DNA of 64,000 nt. Source: Flavobacterium defluvii (lineage in GTDB: Bacteria; Bacteroidota; Bacteroidia; Flavobacteriales; Flavobacteriaceae). Each line of letters begins with the position of its first letter. Position 1 is the first letter of the stretch. The notes beneath the pieces are model-generated. The model was given only the letters and a program-made list of their open reading frames with translations. It did not search any database and had not been told where the DNA came from. The stretch covers positions 372,001 to 436,000 of the forward strand of contig NZ_FQWC01000003.1 in NCBI RefSeq assembly GCF_900129555.1. Direction: 5' to 3'. Positions 26,991 to 34,521 of this stretch are shown here, in pieces. Both the position numbers and the translations under genes were made by a program.

Positions 26991-27087
26991 CAAATCAAAA
27001 TTTAGAGTTAAGATTGCATTCTGCCCCCTCAGAATTGATTTTTTACATAAGCAATCTATAAATCAAAAATCAAAAATCATAAATTAA

Positions 27088-27444
27088 ATGTCTAGAGATA
27101 TACAACTAAAAGAGCGCTGGGAAAAGCTCGTCGATATACTTTCAAATCAATTTTCGCAGGGCGAAGACTTAGATTTGGATGCCATAATTTACCTTATTGG
27201 AGTTCAGGAACTCGGAAAAATACATCGTCAATTTAAGAAAGACGAAAAATTAAATCTAATGCATATTGCCATTTGCAGATTGTTAGAACCTTATGGTTAT
27301 TACGAATTTGATTTTTTTGATAGCGAAGGATGGCCGCATTATAAAATAAAAGAGCAATTGCCAGCGTTAAAAGCGGGTGAACAATCGGTTTTGATGAAAG
27401 AAGCAATTGTAAATTATTTTTTAGAAAGAAAATTAATCGAGTAG
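27088..27444 (+). CDS. Conserved hypothetical protein, 118 residues
   Basis: I do not recognise a named family beyond its look as a conserved Bacteroidota protein. It is soluble, with no signal peptide, acidic, and mostly helical (KERWEKLVDILSNQF near residues 7-21; LDLDAIIYLIGVQELGKIHRQF near 29-50). The C-terminal half has an aromatic cluster (YGYYEFDFFDSEGWPHY) and a further helix (LKAGEQSVLMKEAIVNYFLERK). It precedes pheS by 122 bases filled with a palindromic repeat, so a shared transcript is possible. Real coding is supported by length, promoter and codon pattern; function unknown. Confidence 0.75.
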   Translation: MSRDIQLKERWEKLVDILSNQFSQGEDLDLDAIIYLIGVQELGKIHRQFKKDEKLNLMHIAICRLLEPYGYYEFDFFDSEGWPHYKIKEQLPALKAGEQSVLMKEAIVNYFLERKLIE

Positions 27445-27445
27445 T

Positions 27446-27541
27446 TTTTAGTTTATAGTTTCAGTCTCGGTTTCCAGTCATTGTACTGAAAACTGAAAAC
27501 TGAGAACTCGACTGTATACTTTTCAACTAAAAACACTAAAT
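27446..27541. repeat. AGTTTCAGTTTTCAGT-type quasi-palindromic gap
   Basis: The left arm repeats words such as TTTTTAGTTTATAGTTTCAG and TTTCCAGT; the right arm repeats their complements (ACTGAAAACTGAAAACTGAG, CAACTAAAAACAC). The arms can pair imperfectly along most of the gap between the 27088 gene and pheS. Confidence 0.6.
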
Positions 27542-27566
27542 TTGTACTCTCAATTATCGAAGGAAA

Positions 27567-28586
27567 ATGATAGATAAGATAAAACAGCACATAGAGGAAG
27601 CTAAAGCCTTTAATGAGAAAAATAAAGAATCGTTAGAACAATTCCGTATTAAATATTTAGGAAGTAAAGGTTTGCTGAAAGAACTTTTTACTGAATTTAA
27701 AAATATTCCAAACGACCAGAAAAAAGATTTCGGACAAGTAATCAATACTTTAAAAGCAGTTGCTGAAGAAAAAGTAAGAGTTATTCAGGAAGAGCTTGAA
27801 AGCAAAGAAGAAACAAAAGGAATTTTTGGAGATTTGACGCGTGCCGCAGAACCGGTTCTTATTGGTTCACGTCACCCGATTTCAATTGTTAAAAATCAAA
27901 TCATCGATATTTTTGCCAATATTGGATTCAACGTTTCTGAAGGTCCGGAAATCGAAGACGACTGGCATAATTTTACAGCATTGAACTTGCCAGAATACCA
28001 TCCGGCACGTGATATGCAGGATACATTTTTTATCCAGACCAATCCAGATGTTTTATTGCGTACGCATACATCATCTGTTCAGGTACGTTATATGGAAAAT
28101 CATAAACCGCCAATTCGTACGATTTCTCCGGGACGTGTTTTCCGTAACGAAGCGATTTCATCTCGTTCGCACTGTATTTTCCATCAAGTGGAAGGATTGT
28201 ACATTGATAAAGATGTTTCTTTTGCCGATTTAAAACAAACATTACTTTACTTCACAAAAGAAATGTTTGGAAAATCTAAGATTCGTCTTCGTCCGTCATA
28301 TTTTCCATTTACAGAACCAAGTGCCGAAATTGATATTTATTGGGGACTAAAAACCGAAACCGATTACAGAATTACAAAAGGTACTGGCTGGTTGGAAATT
28401 GGAGGCTGTGGAATGGTAGATCCAAACGTTTTGAAAAACTGTGATATCAATCCAGATGAATACAACGGTTTTGCTTTTGGAATGGGAGTAGAGCGTATTG
28501 CGATGCTTTTATACCAAATTGGAGATATTCGTATGTTTTATGAAAACGATGTTCGTTTCTTAGAGCAGTTTAGAGCAAGTATATAA
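27567..28586 (+). CDS. pheS: Phenylalanyl-tRNA synthetase alpha subunit
   Basis: Catalytic subunit of the alpha2-beta2 enzyme that charges tRNA-Phe. The 339-residue protein has an N-terminal coiled coil (about 1-85) and the class II catalytic domain: SEGPEIEDDWHNFTALN, motif 2 at GRVFRNEAISSRSHCIFHQVEG, split here by position about residues 190-212, and motif 3 at GFAFGMGVERIAML near 305-318. Length is normal for bacterial PheS. The beta subunit gene pheT is not in this window, so the two are separated, as in many Bacteroidota. The downstream small gene at 28678 may be cotranscribed. Confidence 0.97.
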   Translation: MIDKIKQHIEEAKAFNEKNKESLEQFRIKYLGSKGLLKELFTEFKNIPNDQKKDFGQVINTLKAVAEEKVRVIQEELESKEETKGIFGDLTRAAEPVLIGSRHPISIVKNQIIDIFANIGFNVSEGPEIEDDWHNFTALNLPEYHPARDMQDTFFIQTNPDVLLRTHTSSVQVRYMENHKPPIRTISPGRVFRNEAISSRSHCIFHQVEGLYIDKDVSFADLKQTLLYFTKEMFGKSKIRLRPSYFPFTEPSAEIDIYWGLKTETDYRITKGTGWLEIGGCGMVDPNVLKNCDINPDEYNGFAFGMGVERIAMLLYQIGDIRMFYENDVRFLEQFRASI

Positions 28587-28589
28587 TTT

Positions 28590-28674
28590 AAGTCATAAAG
28601 TTGTAAAGTCGAAAGTCAAAAGTCTCAGAGTGATGGTTTTTGACTTTCGACTTTCGACTTTAAAACTTTTGACT
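28590..28674. repeat. AAAGTCGAAAGTC-type quasi-palindromic gap
   Basis: The left arm (28590-28624) has repeated AAGTC words (TAAAGTCGAAAGTCAAAAGTC); the right arm (28642-28674) has the complement repeated (GACTTTCGACTTTCGACTTT, then AACTTTTGACT). The whole gap between pheS and the next gene can fold on itself. Confidence 0.7.
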
Positions 28675-28677
28675 AAT

Positions 28678-29085
28678 ATGAAAAAAGATATAGTAATTCC
28701 GGAAGTTGAAAACGTGTTTCTTGCCGCAGTGCAGGAATGGAGCGACGATTTTATGGAAAAAGTGTGGTACGCTTATTTAGTTAACGATAGTGATTTTAAC
28801 TTAGACAGCGTTATGGTGGTTTCAAAAGCGTTTGGAACTATTGATGGCGAAATGAAAAAAACTTCAATCCTGCGTCATGCTTTTGTTGAGGTTCCTTCAG
28901 TTTCTGTTGTAAAGATAGAATTGATAGAAAAGAGCCTTTTGGTACTTAATAATGAGTTCATGGTAACTTTCTTCATCGGAAATACTTTGTACGATAAGAA
29001 GTTCATTTTTAAAGCCAATTCGCTTGACGAAAACAAAACGGAAGAAGTGCCGATTTTGTTTGTTGAAGGGATTATGGTGAAGTAG
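28678..29085 (+). CDS. Conserved hypothetical protein, 135 residues
   Basis: I start it at the ATG at 28678 (MKKDIVIPEVENVF); a longer frame from 28630 would translate the palindromic repeat. It is soluble with no signal peptide. The pattern of alternating strands (VWYAYLVNDSDFNLDSVMVVSKAFG, SVVKIELIEKSLLVLNNEFMV) suggests a compact beta-rich domain; KKTSILRHAFVEVP lies mid-protein. I do not recognise the family, but homologues next to pheS in other Flavobacteria would be expected. It is followed by a strong hairpin terminator. Confidence 0.75.
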   Translation: MKKDIVIPEVENVFLAAVQEWSDDFMEKVWYAYLVNDSDFNLDSVMVVSKAFGTIDGEMKKTSILRHAFVEVPSVSVVKIELIEKSLLVLNNEFMVTFFIGNTLYDKKFIFKANSLDENKTEEVPILFVEGIMVK

Positions 29086-29229
29086 AGAATAAAGAATAAA
29101 GAGTATAGAAAATAGACTTTGGAAAAATAGGTAAATGAAAAGAGTCAAGACGAAATTTAAATTAGTCTTGACTCTTTTTTTTATTCTTAAAGTAGAAATC
29201 TATTTTCTTTATTCTATTTTCTATCCTCT
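29085..29229. repeat. AGAATAAAG quasi-palindromic gap with central terminator
   Basis: Outer arms: AGAGAATAAAGAATAAAGAG... at 29085-29119 and its mirror ending TATTTTCTATCCTCT at 29229. The centre is a strong hairpin, AAGAGTCAAGAC (about 29140-29151) with GTCTTGACTCTT (29165-29176), followed by eight T. It separates convergent genes and should stop transcripts in both directions. Confidence 0.75.
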
Positions 29230-29237
29230 AAAAAAGA

Positions 29238-30233
29238 CTAATCCAAAGACTCAGTCAATTTCCTGAAAACCGTTTTGGCGTCTTTTCCTTCGTATAGAAC
29301 GGCATAAACAGCATTGATAATTGGTGTTTTTGCTCCGTAGCCCTGATTTAGTTTGTAGGCACTTTTTGTTGCGTAATAACCTTCGGCAACCATGCTCATT
29401 TCCATCATAGCACTTTTTACTGTATAACCTTTTCCAATCATATTTCCGAACATTCTGTTTCTGGAGAAAACCGAATATCCTGTAACCAATAAATCTCCTA
29501 AATAAGCAGAATCATTAATGTTACGTTTCATTTTGTGTACTTTACGAATGAATTTTTTCATTTCGCGAATAGCATTACTCATTAAAACCGACTGGAAATT
29601 ATCGCCATAACCTAAACCATGGGCAATTCCGGCTGCGATTGAATAAATATTTTTTAACATCGCCGCGTATTCTGTACCAATAATATCGTCTGAAATTTTC
29701 GCTTTAATGTAATTTCCTGATAGCGATTTAGCAACCGTGCAGGCTTTTTCAGGATCTCCGCAGGCAATTGTTAAATACGAAAGTCTCTCAAGAGCAACTT
29801 CCTCGGCGTGGCAGGGACCTGTAATAACTCCGATATTGTAATATGGAATGTCATATTGAATGTGAAAGTGTTCGCCGACAATTAAACTTGTTTCAGGAAC
29901 GATTCCTTTAATGGCTGAAAAAATAATTTTATCAGATAGAGAAACCGTCATGTTTTTTAATTCGGCATCTAAGAAGGCTGACGGAATCGCGAAAATAATA
30001 TAATCTGCGTATTCAATCGCTTCGTTTATATTGCTTGTCAATTTAAGTTTGTTAATGTCAAATTCAACTGAACTTAAATAGTTTGGGTTGTGTTTGTATT
30101 TCTGAATATGTTCGATTGCAGATTCATTACGCATATACCACGCAATTTCTGAAAGATTAACGCATAACATTTTTGCAATTGCCGTTGCCCAGCTTCCTCC
30201 TCCAATTACTGCAAATTTTAATTTTTCGCTCAT
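29238..30233 (-). CDS. gpsA: Glycerol-3-phosphate dehydrogenase [NAD(P)+]
   Basis: Makes sn-glycerol-3-phosphate from dihydroxyacetone phosphate for phospholipid synthesis in the cytoplasm. I start it at MSEKLKFAV (ATG at 30233, 331 residues); the dinucleotide-binding loop GGGSWATA is then at residues 11-18. Further family blocks are VITGPCHAEEVALE, DIIGTEYAAMLKNIYSIAAGIAHGLG shown as NIYSIAAGIAHGLGYGDN, and LGDLLVTGYSVFSRNR with the active-site region. Length is normal. A promoter candidate lies only about 20 bases upstream, giving a very short leader. Confidence 0.96.
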   Translation of the reverse strand: MSEKLKFAVIGGGSWATAIAKMLCVNLSEIAWYMRNESAIEHIQKYKHNPNYLSSVEFDINKLKLTSNINEAIEYADYIIFAIPSAFLDAELKNMTVSLSDKIIFSAIKGIVPETSLIVGEHFHIQYDIPYYNIGVITGPCHAEEVALERLSYLTIACGDPEKACTVAKSLSGNYIKAKISDDIIGTEYAAMLKNIYSIAAGIAHGLGYGDNFQSVLMSNAIREMKKFIRKVHKMKRNINDSAYLGDLLVTGYSVFSRNRMFGNMIGKGYTVKSAMMEMSMVAEGYYATKSAYKLNQGYGAKTPIINAVYAVLYEGKDAKTVFRKLTESLD

Positions 30234-30251
30234 TATTTTATTAATTTGAAA

Positions 30252-30259
30252 CAAAAGTA
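30252..30259 (-). promoter_or_regulatory. Promoter -7 element for gpsA
   Basis: Reads TACTTTTG on the minus strand, exact TAnnTTTG match, 19 bases upstream of the chosen gpsA start, which implies a leader of roughly ten bases. Confidence 0.45.
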
Positions 30260-30468
30260 CTTAATAATGTAATAATAACATAAAATCTAATTTAAGAAAT
30301 TTGCAGAAGTCCTTTAATTGCTGTGGTTTTCAGTATGTTTCAGAATAATAAAAATATTTTTACTGCCTGTCACAATAAAATTTAATTCCTTGCGTTATAA
30401 GTGTTTAGAAATTAGAATTTTAATGAATTTATCAAAATTTGAGTTAGTTAGTTTTGTTTTAGTATTTT

Positions 30469-30505
30469 AAAAAGGCGTTCCTAAACTTGTTAAGAACGCC
30501 TTTTT
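30469..30505. terminator. Hairpin terminator-like element upstream of gpsA
   Basis: AAAAAGGCGTTC (30469-30480) pairs perfectly with GAACGCCTTTTT (30494-30505) across a 13-base loop. Together with the next hairpin it fills the left side of the 348-base gap between gpsA and the alcohol dehydrogenase gene; the rest (30260-30468) shows no gene. Confidence 0.65.
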
Positions 30506-30520
30506 TATTAAATTTCAATA

Positions 30521-30562
30521 AAAAAATCCAAATTCCTTAGATTATAGGAATTTGGATTTTTT
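30521..30562 (-). terminator. Terminator of the alcohol dehydrogenase gene
   Basis: Perfect 16-base arms, AAAAAATCCAAATTCC at 30521-30536 and its complement at 30547-30562, ten-base loop. On the minus strand it lies 20 bases after the stop codon and ends in a T run. Confidence 0.8.
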
Positions 30563-30581
30563 AAAATTTAGAACTTATATT

Positions 30582-31739
30582 TTAGTAACTAAGCTCAACA
30601 ATAGATTTTACTTTATCCAAAGTTACCAATTGGTTTTCGCCTAAACCTTTCCAGCCTCTTTCGCCAAAACGATTTACGATAAAATCTGCCGTATCGCTGT
30701 AGCTTTCTGTGTATTGAGAAAGTTTTGTGTCCATTCCCATTGTATGGAAATATTCCACAGTTTTATTAATAGCTTCTTTGGCTACTTCTTCATCAGAACC
30801 AGTAAGGTTAAAAATACGTCTTCCGTATTGTGCCAGTTTTCCCTTTTTAGTTTCAAACATTACTTTATATAAACTCGGGCCAATAATTGCCAAAGTTCTC
30901 GCATGATCGATTCCGTAAAGTGCCGTTAATTCGTGGCCAATCATGTGTGTTGCCCAGTCGCTTGGAACACCTTTTTGGATTAATCCGTTTAATGCCATTG
31001 TACAGCTCCACATAAAGTTTGAAGCCAATGCATAATCTGTTGGGTTTTCAACTACTTTTGGACCAACTTCAATTAAAGTCTGCAAAATTCCTTCGGCAAT
31101 TCTGTCTTGAAGATAGCCTTCGTGCGGATAGGTTAAATATTGTTCCATAACGTGTGTAAATGCATCGACAACACCGTTTTGAATTTGTCTTTTTGGTAAA
31201 GATTCAATAACTGTAGGATCGCAAATAGAAAATTTTGGAAATAATGCGCTTCCGCCAAAAGCAAGTTTTTCCTGAGTAGATGCGATTGTAACTACAGAAC
31301 CGGAATTCATTTCGCTTCCCGTTGCCGGAAGGGTTAAAACAGTTCCGAAAGGCACCGCATTTTCCTTAATCAGAATTCGTTTTTGTAAAATATCAATAGG
31401 ATTTCCTTCAAAATTAACGGCTGCCGAAATAAATTTTACACCATCAATTACAGATCCTCCTCCAACAGCAAGTATGAAATTGATTTTTTCTGCTTTGATA
31501 ACTTCTACAGCTTTCATTAGAGTTTCAAAATGAGGATTTGGCTCAATTCCGCCAAATTCTACAATATCAAAACCTTTTAAATTTGCAATTACCTGATCGT
31601 AAACACCATTTTTAAAAATACTTCCGCCGCCATAAGCCAAAAGGATTTTAGCATCTTTTGGAACTAAAGTCGAAAGTTTTTCAATTTGTCCTTTTCCGAA
31701 GATTAAATTCGTCGGATTGTATAATTCAAAGTTTAGCAT
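30582..31739 (-). CDS. Iron-containing alcohol dehydrogenase, YqhD/BdhA-like
   Basis: NAD(P)H-dependent aldehyde reductase of 385 residues. The N-terminal Rossmann half carries LAVGGGSVIDGVKF (about residues 92-105), the GGGS nucleotide loop of the family. The C-terminal half has the metal site: Asp and His in NGVVDAFTHVMEQYL, then the paired His of THMIGHELTALYGIDHARTLA. The opening MLNFELYNPTNLIFGKGQI is typical of YqhD/butanol dehydrogenases. The likely role is reduction of toxic short-chain aldehydes or fermentation intermediates. The neighbouring DJ-1/PfpI protein fits an aldehyde or carbonyl-stress theme. Family secure, substrate not. Confidence 0.92.
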   Translation of the reverse strand: MLNFELYNPTNLIFGKGQIEKLSTLVPKDAKILLAYGGGSIFKNGVYDQVIANLKGFDIVEFGGIEPNPHFETLMKAVEVIKAEKINFILAVGGGSVIDGVKFISAAVNFEGNPIDILQKRILIKENAVPFGTVLTLPATGSEMNSGSVVTIASTQEKLAFGGSALFPKFSICDPTVIESLPKRQIQNGVVDAFTHVMEQYLTYPHEGYLQDRIAEGILQTLIEVGPKVVENPTDYALASNFMWSCTMALNGLIQKGVPSDWATHMIGHELTALYGIDHARTLAIIGPSLYKVMFETKKGKLAQYGRRIFNLTGSDEEVAKEAINKTVEYFHTMGMDTKLSQYTESYSDTADFIVNRFGERGWKGLGENQLVTLDKVKSIVELSY

Positions 31740-31745
31740 TTTTTT

Positions 31746-31922
31746 TAAGGTTCTAGGATGCTAAGATGCTATGGTTCTAAGTTTTTTCTTTGAACTTTTC
31801 TGCAGCCCAGCATTGTTGTTTATTTATTTTTTATTAATTTTTTGAGCAAGGGATTGAATTTTTAAGCAATAAGGAGAACCTTAGTTCCGATTGCTATCGG
31901 AATAGCATCTCAGTCCCTTAGC
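31746..31922. repeat. GGTTCTAAGATGCT-type quasi-palindromic gap
   Basis: The left arm (31746-31780) repeats GGTTCTAGGATGCTAAGATG and GCTATGGTTCTAAG words; the right arm (about 31877-31922) holds AACCTTAG, AGCATCTCAG and CCCTTAG, their complements. A small hairpin TTCCGATTGCTATCGGAA lies inside. It fills the gap between the PfpI-like and alcohol dehydrogenase genes. Confidence 0.6.
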
Positions 31923-31929
31923 CCTTTAT

Positions 31930-32691
31930 TTATTTTAACTGATCTAATAGTTTCCCTGCGACTAATTTAGACGATGCCGGGTTTTGACCCGTAATTAAAA
32001 GTCCATCGGCAACAGCATAAGGCTGCCAGTTTTCTCCTTTAGAAAAGATTGCTCCGTTTGATGCCAGTGCGTCTTCTAATAAAAACGGAACAACTTTAGT
32101 TAAACCAACAGCTTCTTCTTCGGCATTTGTAAATCCGGTAACTTTTTTACCTTTTACCAAATATTCGCCTTTTACTTTTACGTTTTTCAAAACTGCCGGA
32201 GCGTGGCATACAAAAGCTACAGGTTTGTTATGTGTATAAAAAGATTCGATTAATGCAATTGAACTTCTGTCTTCAACTAAATCCCAAAGCGGACCATGAC
32301 CTCCAGGATAAAAAACAGCATCATAATCTTTTTGATTTATAGTTGATAGTTTCAGTGTATTTTTTAATTTTTCCTGTAAAACTTTATCAGCATCAAAACG
32401 TTTTGTGTCTTCTGTAGCTGATGCCGGATCGGCACTTTTTGGATCAATTGGCGGCTGCCCTCCAAGTGGAGATGCAATCGTAATTTCGACTCCCTGATCT
32501 AATAATTCATAATAAGGTGCAGCAAATTCTTCAGACCAAAATCCGGTTTTTTCTCCAGTGTTGCCCAGCTTATCGTTGCTGGTTACAACAAATAATACTT
32601 TTTTCATACCTTTTTTATTTGATTTTTGTGCTACTGCAGAAATATTTACAGAAGCAAATGCAATTATTGCGAATAGTGCTATTTTTTTCAT
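31930..32691 (-). CDS. DJ-1/PfpI-family (type 1 glutamine amidotransferase-like) protein, exported
   Basis: Protein of 253 residues. A signal peptide (MKKIALFAIIAFASVNISAVAQ) is unusual for this family and suggests a periplasmic location. The core resembles Hsp31/glyoxalase III-type DJ-1 proteins: KVLFVVTSNDKLGNTGEKTGFW opens it with the conserved Glu region (shown in part: SNDKLGNTGEKTGFW), FYPGGHGPLWDL is the oxyanion stretch, and the nucleophilic Cys lies in PVAFVCHAPAVLK near residue 165. The C-terminus has GLLITGQNPASSK. Probable activity is detoxification of methylglyoxal-like carbonyls or a chaperone role. It is divergent from the LysR gene at 32778, which probably controls it. Confidence 0.88.
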   Translation of the reverse strand: MKKIALFAIIAFASVNISAVAQKSNKKGMKKVLFVVTSNDKLGNTGEKTGFWSEEFAAPYYELLDQGVEITIASPLGGQPPIDPKSADPASATEDTKRFDADKVLQEKLKNTLKLSTINQKDYDAVFYPGGHGPLWDLVEDRSSIALIESFYTHNKPVAFVCHAPAVLKNVKVKGEYLVKGKKVTGFTNAEEEAVGLTKVVPFLLEDALASNGAIFSKGENWQPYAVADGLLITGQNPASSKLVAGKLLDQLK

Positions 32692-32708
32692 GAGTTTAAA
32701 ATTTTTAA

Positions 32709-32716
32709 CAAATTTA
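32709..32716 (-). promoter_or_regulatory. Promoter -7 element for the PfpI-like gene
   Basis: Reads TAAATTTG on the minus strand (exact TAnnTTTG), 18 bases upstream of the start codon at 32691. Confidence 0.4.
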
Positions 32717-32750
32717 CGCGGAAAGTGATATCAGTAAAAATAAAATAAAC

Positions 32751-32758
32751 TATGTTTG
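32751..32758 (+). promoter_or_regulatory. Promoter -7 element for the LysR gene
   Basis: TATGTTTG on the plus strand, exact TAnnTTTG match, 20 bases upstream of the LysR start codon; it overlaps the palindrome at 32755-32769. Confidence 0.45.
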
Positions 32759-32769
32759 TTATAAACAAA
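32755..32769. promoter_or_regulatory. Palindromic LysR-type operator candidate
   Basis: TTTGTT-ATA-AACAAA is a perfect palindrome with the T-N11-A form of LysR-family boxes. It overlaps the LysR -7 element, consistent with autorepression and with control of the divergent PfpI-like gene. Confidence 0.5.
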
Positions 32770-32777
32770 TTTATATC

Positions 32778-33683
32778 ATGGTAAATCTAGAATGGTACAG
32801 AACTTTTAAAGCAGTTTACAAAAACGGCAATTTTTCAGTTGCCGCAAAGGAATTATTTATGAGCCAGCCTGCGGTTAGTCAGCAGATTTCTATGCTCGAA
32901 GCTCATGTGGGGAATAAATTGTTTAATCGGAAATCAAAAGGTGTTGAGCCAACAGAATATGCTAAGTTACTCAATAATTTGATTATAGATGCGCTCGACA
33001 GACTCGAAAGTGTAGAAACAAGTTTTAGGGCTAAAGCAGAAGATGCCAATCGATTAATTTCTGTAGGGGTTTCAAAAAACCTTTTTGATTGTATTGGAAA
33101 TCTTTTGATTTCAAAGTTTGATTTAATCGATTTTACTTTTGCAGAAAACGATGAACTTTTTGAATTAGTAAATTCTAAAAAACTCGATTTCGCCATTACG
33201 ACAAAAAGGTTCGATACTTTTGATACTACTTATGAAATTGTTGGAAAAATTAAGCTGATAATGGTCGCACCAGCCAGTTTAGATATTACCGAATTCCGTC
33301 AAAGATTAAAGGCTGATAATTTTACCGAAATTGAACAATGGCTTAATACACAAAAATGGTACAGCCATGATGCAAGAATTCCGCATATAAAATTATTCTG
33401 GCTGCATGCATTCAATAAAAAAAGACCTTCAATGGTTCCTAATTACATTATTCCATCAGAATCTGAAATGCTTAGACTTTTATCTAAAAATACGGGTGTA
33501 GCAGTAACATGGAATTGTAATGCAAGAAATTATATCAAAGAAAACAAATTGCAGCTAGTTTGGAACAGTTTCCATGTTCCGGAAGAATTTGTGTATTTAC
33601 TAGCGCCTAAAAACAATAATTTGAAATCATTTTTTGATATTATTGAAAAGGAACTGAAATTGTTTTTTGGAAATAGATTATAG
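32778..33683 (+). CDS. LysR-family transcriptional regulator
   Basis: Protein of 301 residues. The N-terminal winged helix (about 1-60) contains NFSVAAKELFMSQPAVSQQI, the standard LysR helix-turn-helix; the following linker and the periplasmic-binding-protein-like effector domain (about 90-295) are recognisable from ISVGVSKNLFDCIGNLL and KKLDFAITTKRF. It is divergent from the DJ-1/PfpI gene with a palindromic box between, so local control of that gene and itself is the simplest model. The effector is unknown; a carbonyl or oxidative signal is a guess from the neighbour. Confidence 0.92.
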   Translation: MVNLEWYRTFKAVYKNGNFSVAAKELFMSQPAVSQQISMLEAHVGNKLFNRKSKGVEPTEYAKLLNNLIIDALDRLESVETSFRAKAEDANRLISVGVSKNLFDCIGNLLISKFDLIDFTFAENDELFELVNSKKLDFAITTKRFDTFDTTYEIVGKIKLIMVAPASLDITEFRQRLKADNFTEIEQWLNTQKWYSHDARIPHIKLFWLHAFNKKRPSMVPNYIIPSESEMLRLLSKNTGVAVTWNCNARNYIKENKLQLVWNSFHVPEEFVYLLAPKNNNLKSFFDIIEKELKLFFGNRL

Positions 33684-33780
33684 TTTAGTTTAAAAATATA
33701 TGAAAATTCTTTCTATTTTACTTTGACTTTATTTTTTAAAAGGATATTTTTGAGTGTATTAACCACTAAAATTTCCGATT

Positions 33781-34137
33781 ATGAGAAAGATTACGGCTGT
33801 TTTAATGTTTTCCCTTGTGTTTTTTGTAATTAATTCCTGCAGCAAACATGACGATGAAGAAATAGTAGATTGTTTTGGAGATTCAATTTTTATCAAATTG
33901 ACCCATTCTGTTGACGCATCGGATTCTAAGAAAATTAATTATTCTATAGAATATACTGGTTCAAGAACATTGAGTTCAGTAAAATGGACTTTTGGAGACG
34001 GAAGTACAGGTACAGGAACAAGTATTTCGCATACTTATGCCGCCGCTGGAACTTTTGAGGTTAAGGCAGATGTTACTACAAAAAACGGAAATGCAGAATG
34101 TACCAGTAGTCCTAAGAAAAGTATAACTGTGAATTAA
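33781..34137 (+). CDS. PKD-domain lipoprotein, 118 residues
   Basis: Small lipoprotein with lipobox VINSC (Cys about residue 20) and an acidic start CSKHDDEEIVD after the Cys, a pattern favouring surface export. The remainder is a single PKD domain (about 35-118), with the hallmark WTFGDGS near residue 71 and ISHTYAAAGTFEVKADV. Such stand-alone PKD lipoproteins have no known catalytic role; binding or adhesion is possible. Its stop codon is immediately followed, in the same frame, by the remains of a NAMPT gene, so it lies at a recombination junction and may be a recent arrival. Confidence 0.85.
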   Translation: MRKITAVLMFSLVFFVINSCSKHDDEEIVDCFGDSIFIKLTHSVDASDSKKINYSIEYTGSRTLSSVKWTFGDGSTGTGTSISHTYAAAGTFEVKADVTTKNGNAECTSSPKKSITVN

Positions 34138-34428
34138 CTAGAAGATACTTTCGGATTTGCGATGAAAGCAACTTACGGAGAAGTAAACGGAGAGGGAAGA
34201 GCCATCTTCAAAGATCCAATTACAGATGACGGAACTAAAAAATCGGCTAAAGGATTAATGAAAATAGATTTAATCGACGGTAAGTATCACTTAACTGATA
34301 ATGTTTCTTGGGAGGAAGAAAAACAAGGTGAATTGAAAGAAGTTTTTAGAGATGGAAAACTTTTAGTTGATCAATCACTGAACGAAATCAGAACGAGAAT
34401 AAAAAGTGAAGTAAGCATAGAAGCTTAA
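34138..34428 (+). pseudogene. C-terminal relic of nicotinamide phosphoribosyltransferase (NAMPT/NadV)
   Basis: Ninety-six sense codons that continue in the frame of the PKD gene after its stop. The translation (LEDTFGFAMKATYGEVNG, then FKDPITDDGTKKSAKG, then EVFRDGKLLVDQSLNEIR) corresponds to the last part of NAMPT-family enzymes, where the human protein reads FKDPVADPNKRSKKGR and VFKNGKVTKSYSFDEIR. A full enzyme has about 480-490 residues, so roughly four fifths, including the active site, is missing. An ATG at 34162 could still start an 88-residue peptide, which annotation may call hypothetical. nadD, the next enzyme type in NAD synthesis, is the convergent neighbour, so a NAD gene pair may have been disrupted here. 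Confidence 0.82.
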
Positions 34429-34435
34429 TTATAGC

Positions 34436-34466
34436 AAAAAGCCTGAGTTTTAAATTCAGGCTTTTT
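34436..34466 (+). terminator. Terminator after the NAMPT relic
   Basis: AAAAAGCCTGA pairs with TCAGGCTTTTT across a nine-base loop, followed by more T. It is well preserved although the gene before it is a remnant. Confidence 0.8.
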
Positions 34467-34476
34467 TTATATAGTA

Positions 34477-34505
34477 TTGTCATTTCGACGAAGGAGAAAT
34501 GACAA
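34477..34505. repeat. GTCATTTCGACGAAGGAG hairpin repeat
   Basis: TTGTCATTTC (34477-34486) pairs with GAAATGACAA (34496-34505). The wording is of a kind common in intergenic regions of Bacteroidota. Only one copy is seen in this window. Confidence 0.6.
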
Positions 34506-34521
34506 GATTATACTTAATTCT

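Noticed and set aside
28009..28242. Overlapping frames on both strands inside pheS
   Set aside because: They lie within the conserved synthetase core and have no independent support.
30449..30505. Small RNA from an exact TAnnTTTG word (30449-30456) ending at the hairpin 30469-30505
   Set aside because: No -33 element is present and the transcript would be little more than the hairpin itself.
34162..34428. An independent small gene of 88 codons
   Set aside because: The similarity to the NAMPT C-terminus begins upstream of its ATG, in the same frame back to the PKD stop codon, so a gene relic is the better reading.
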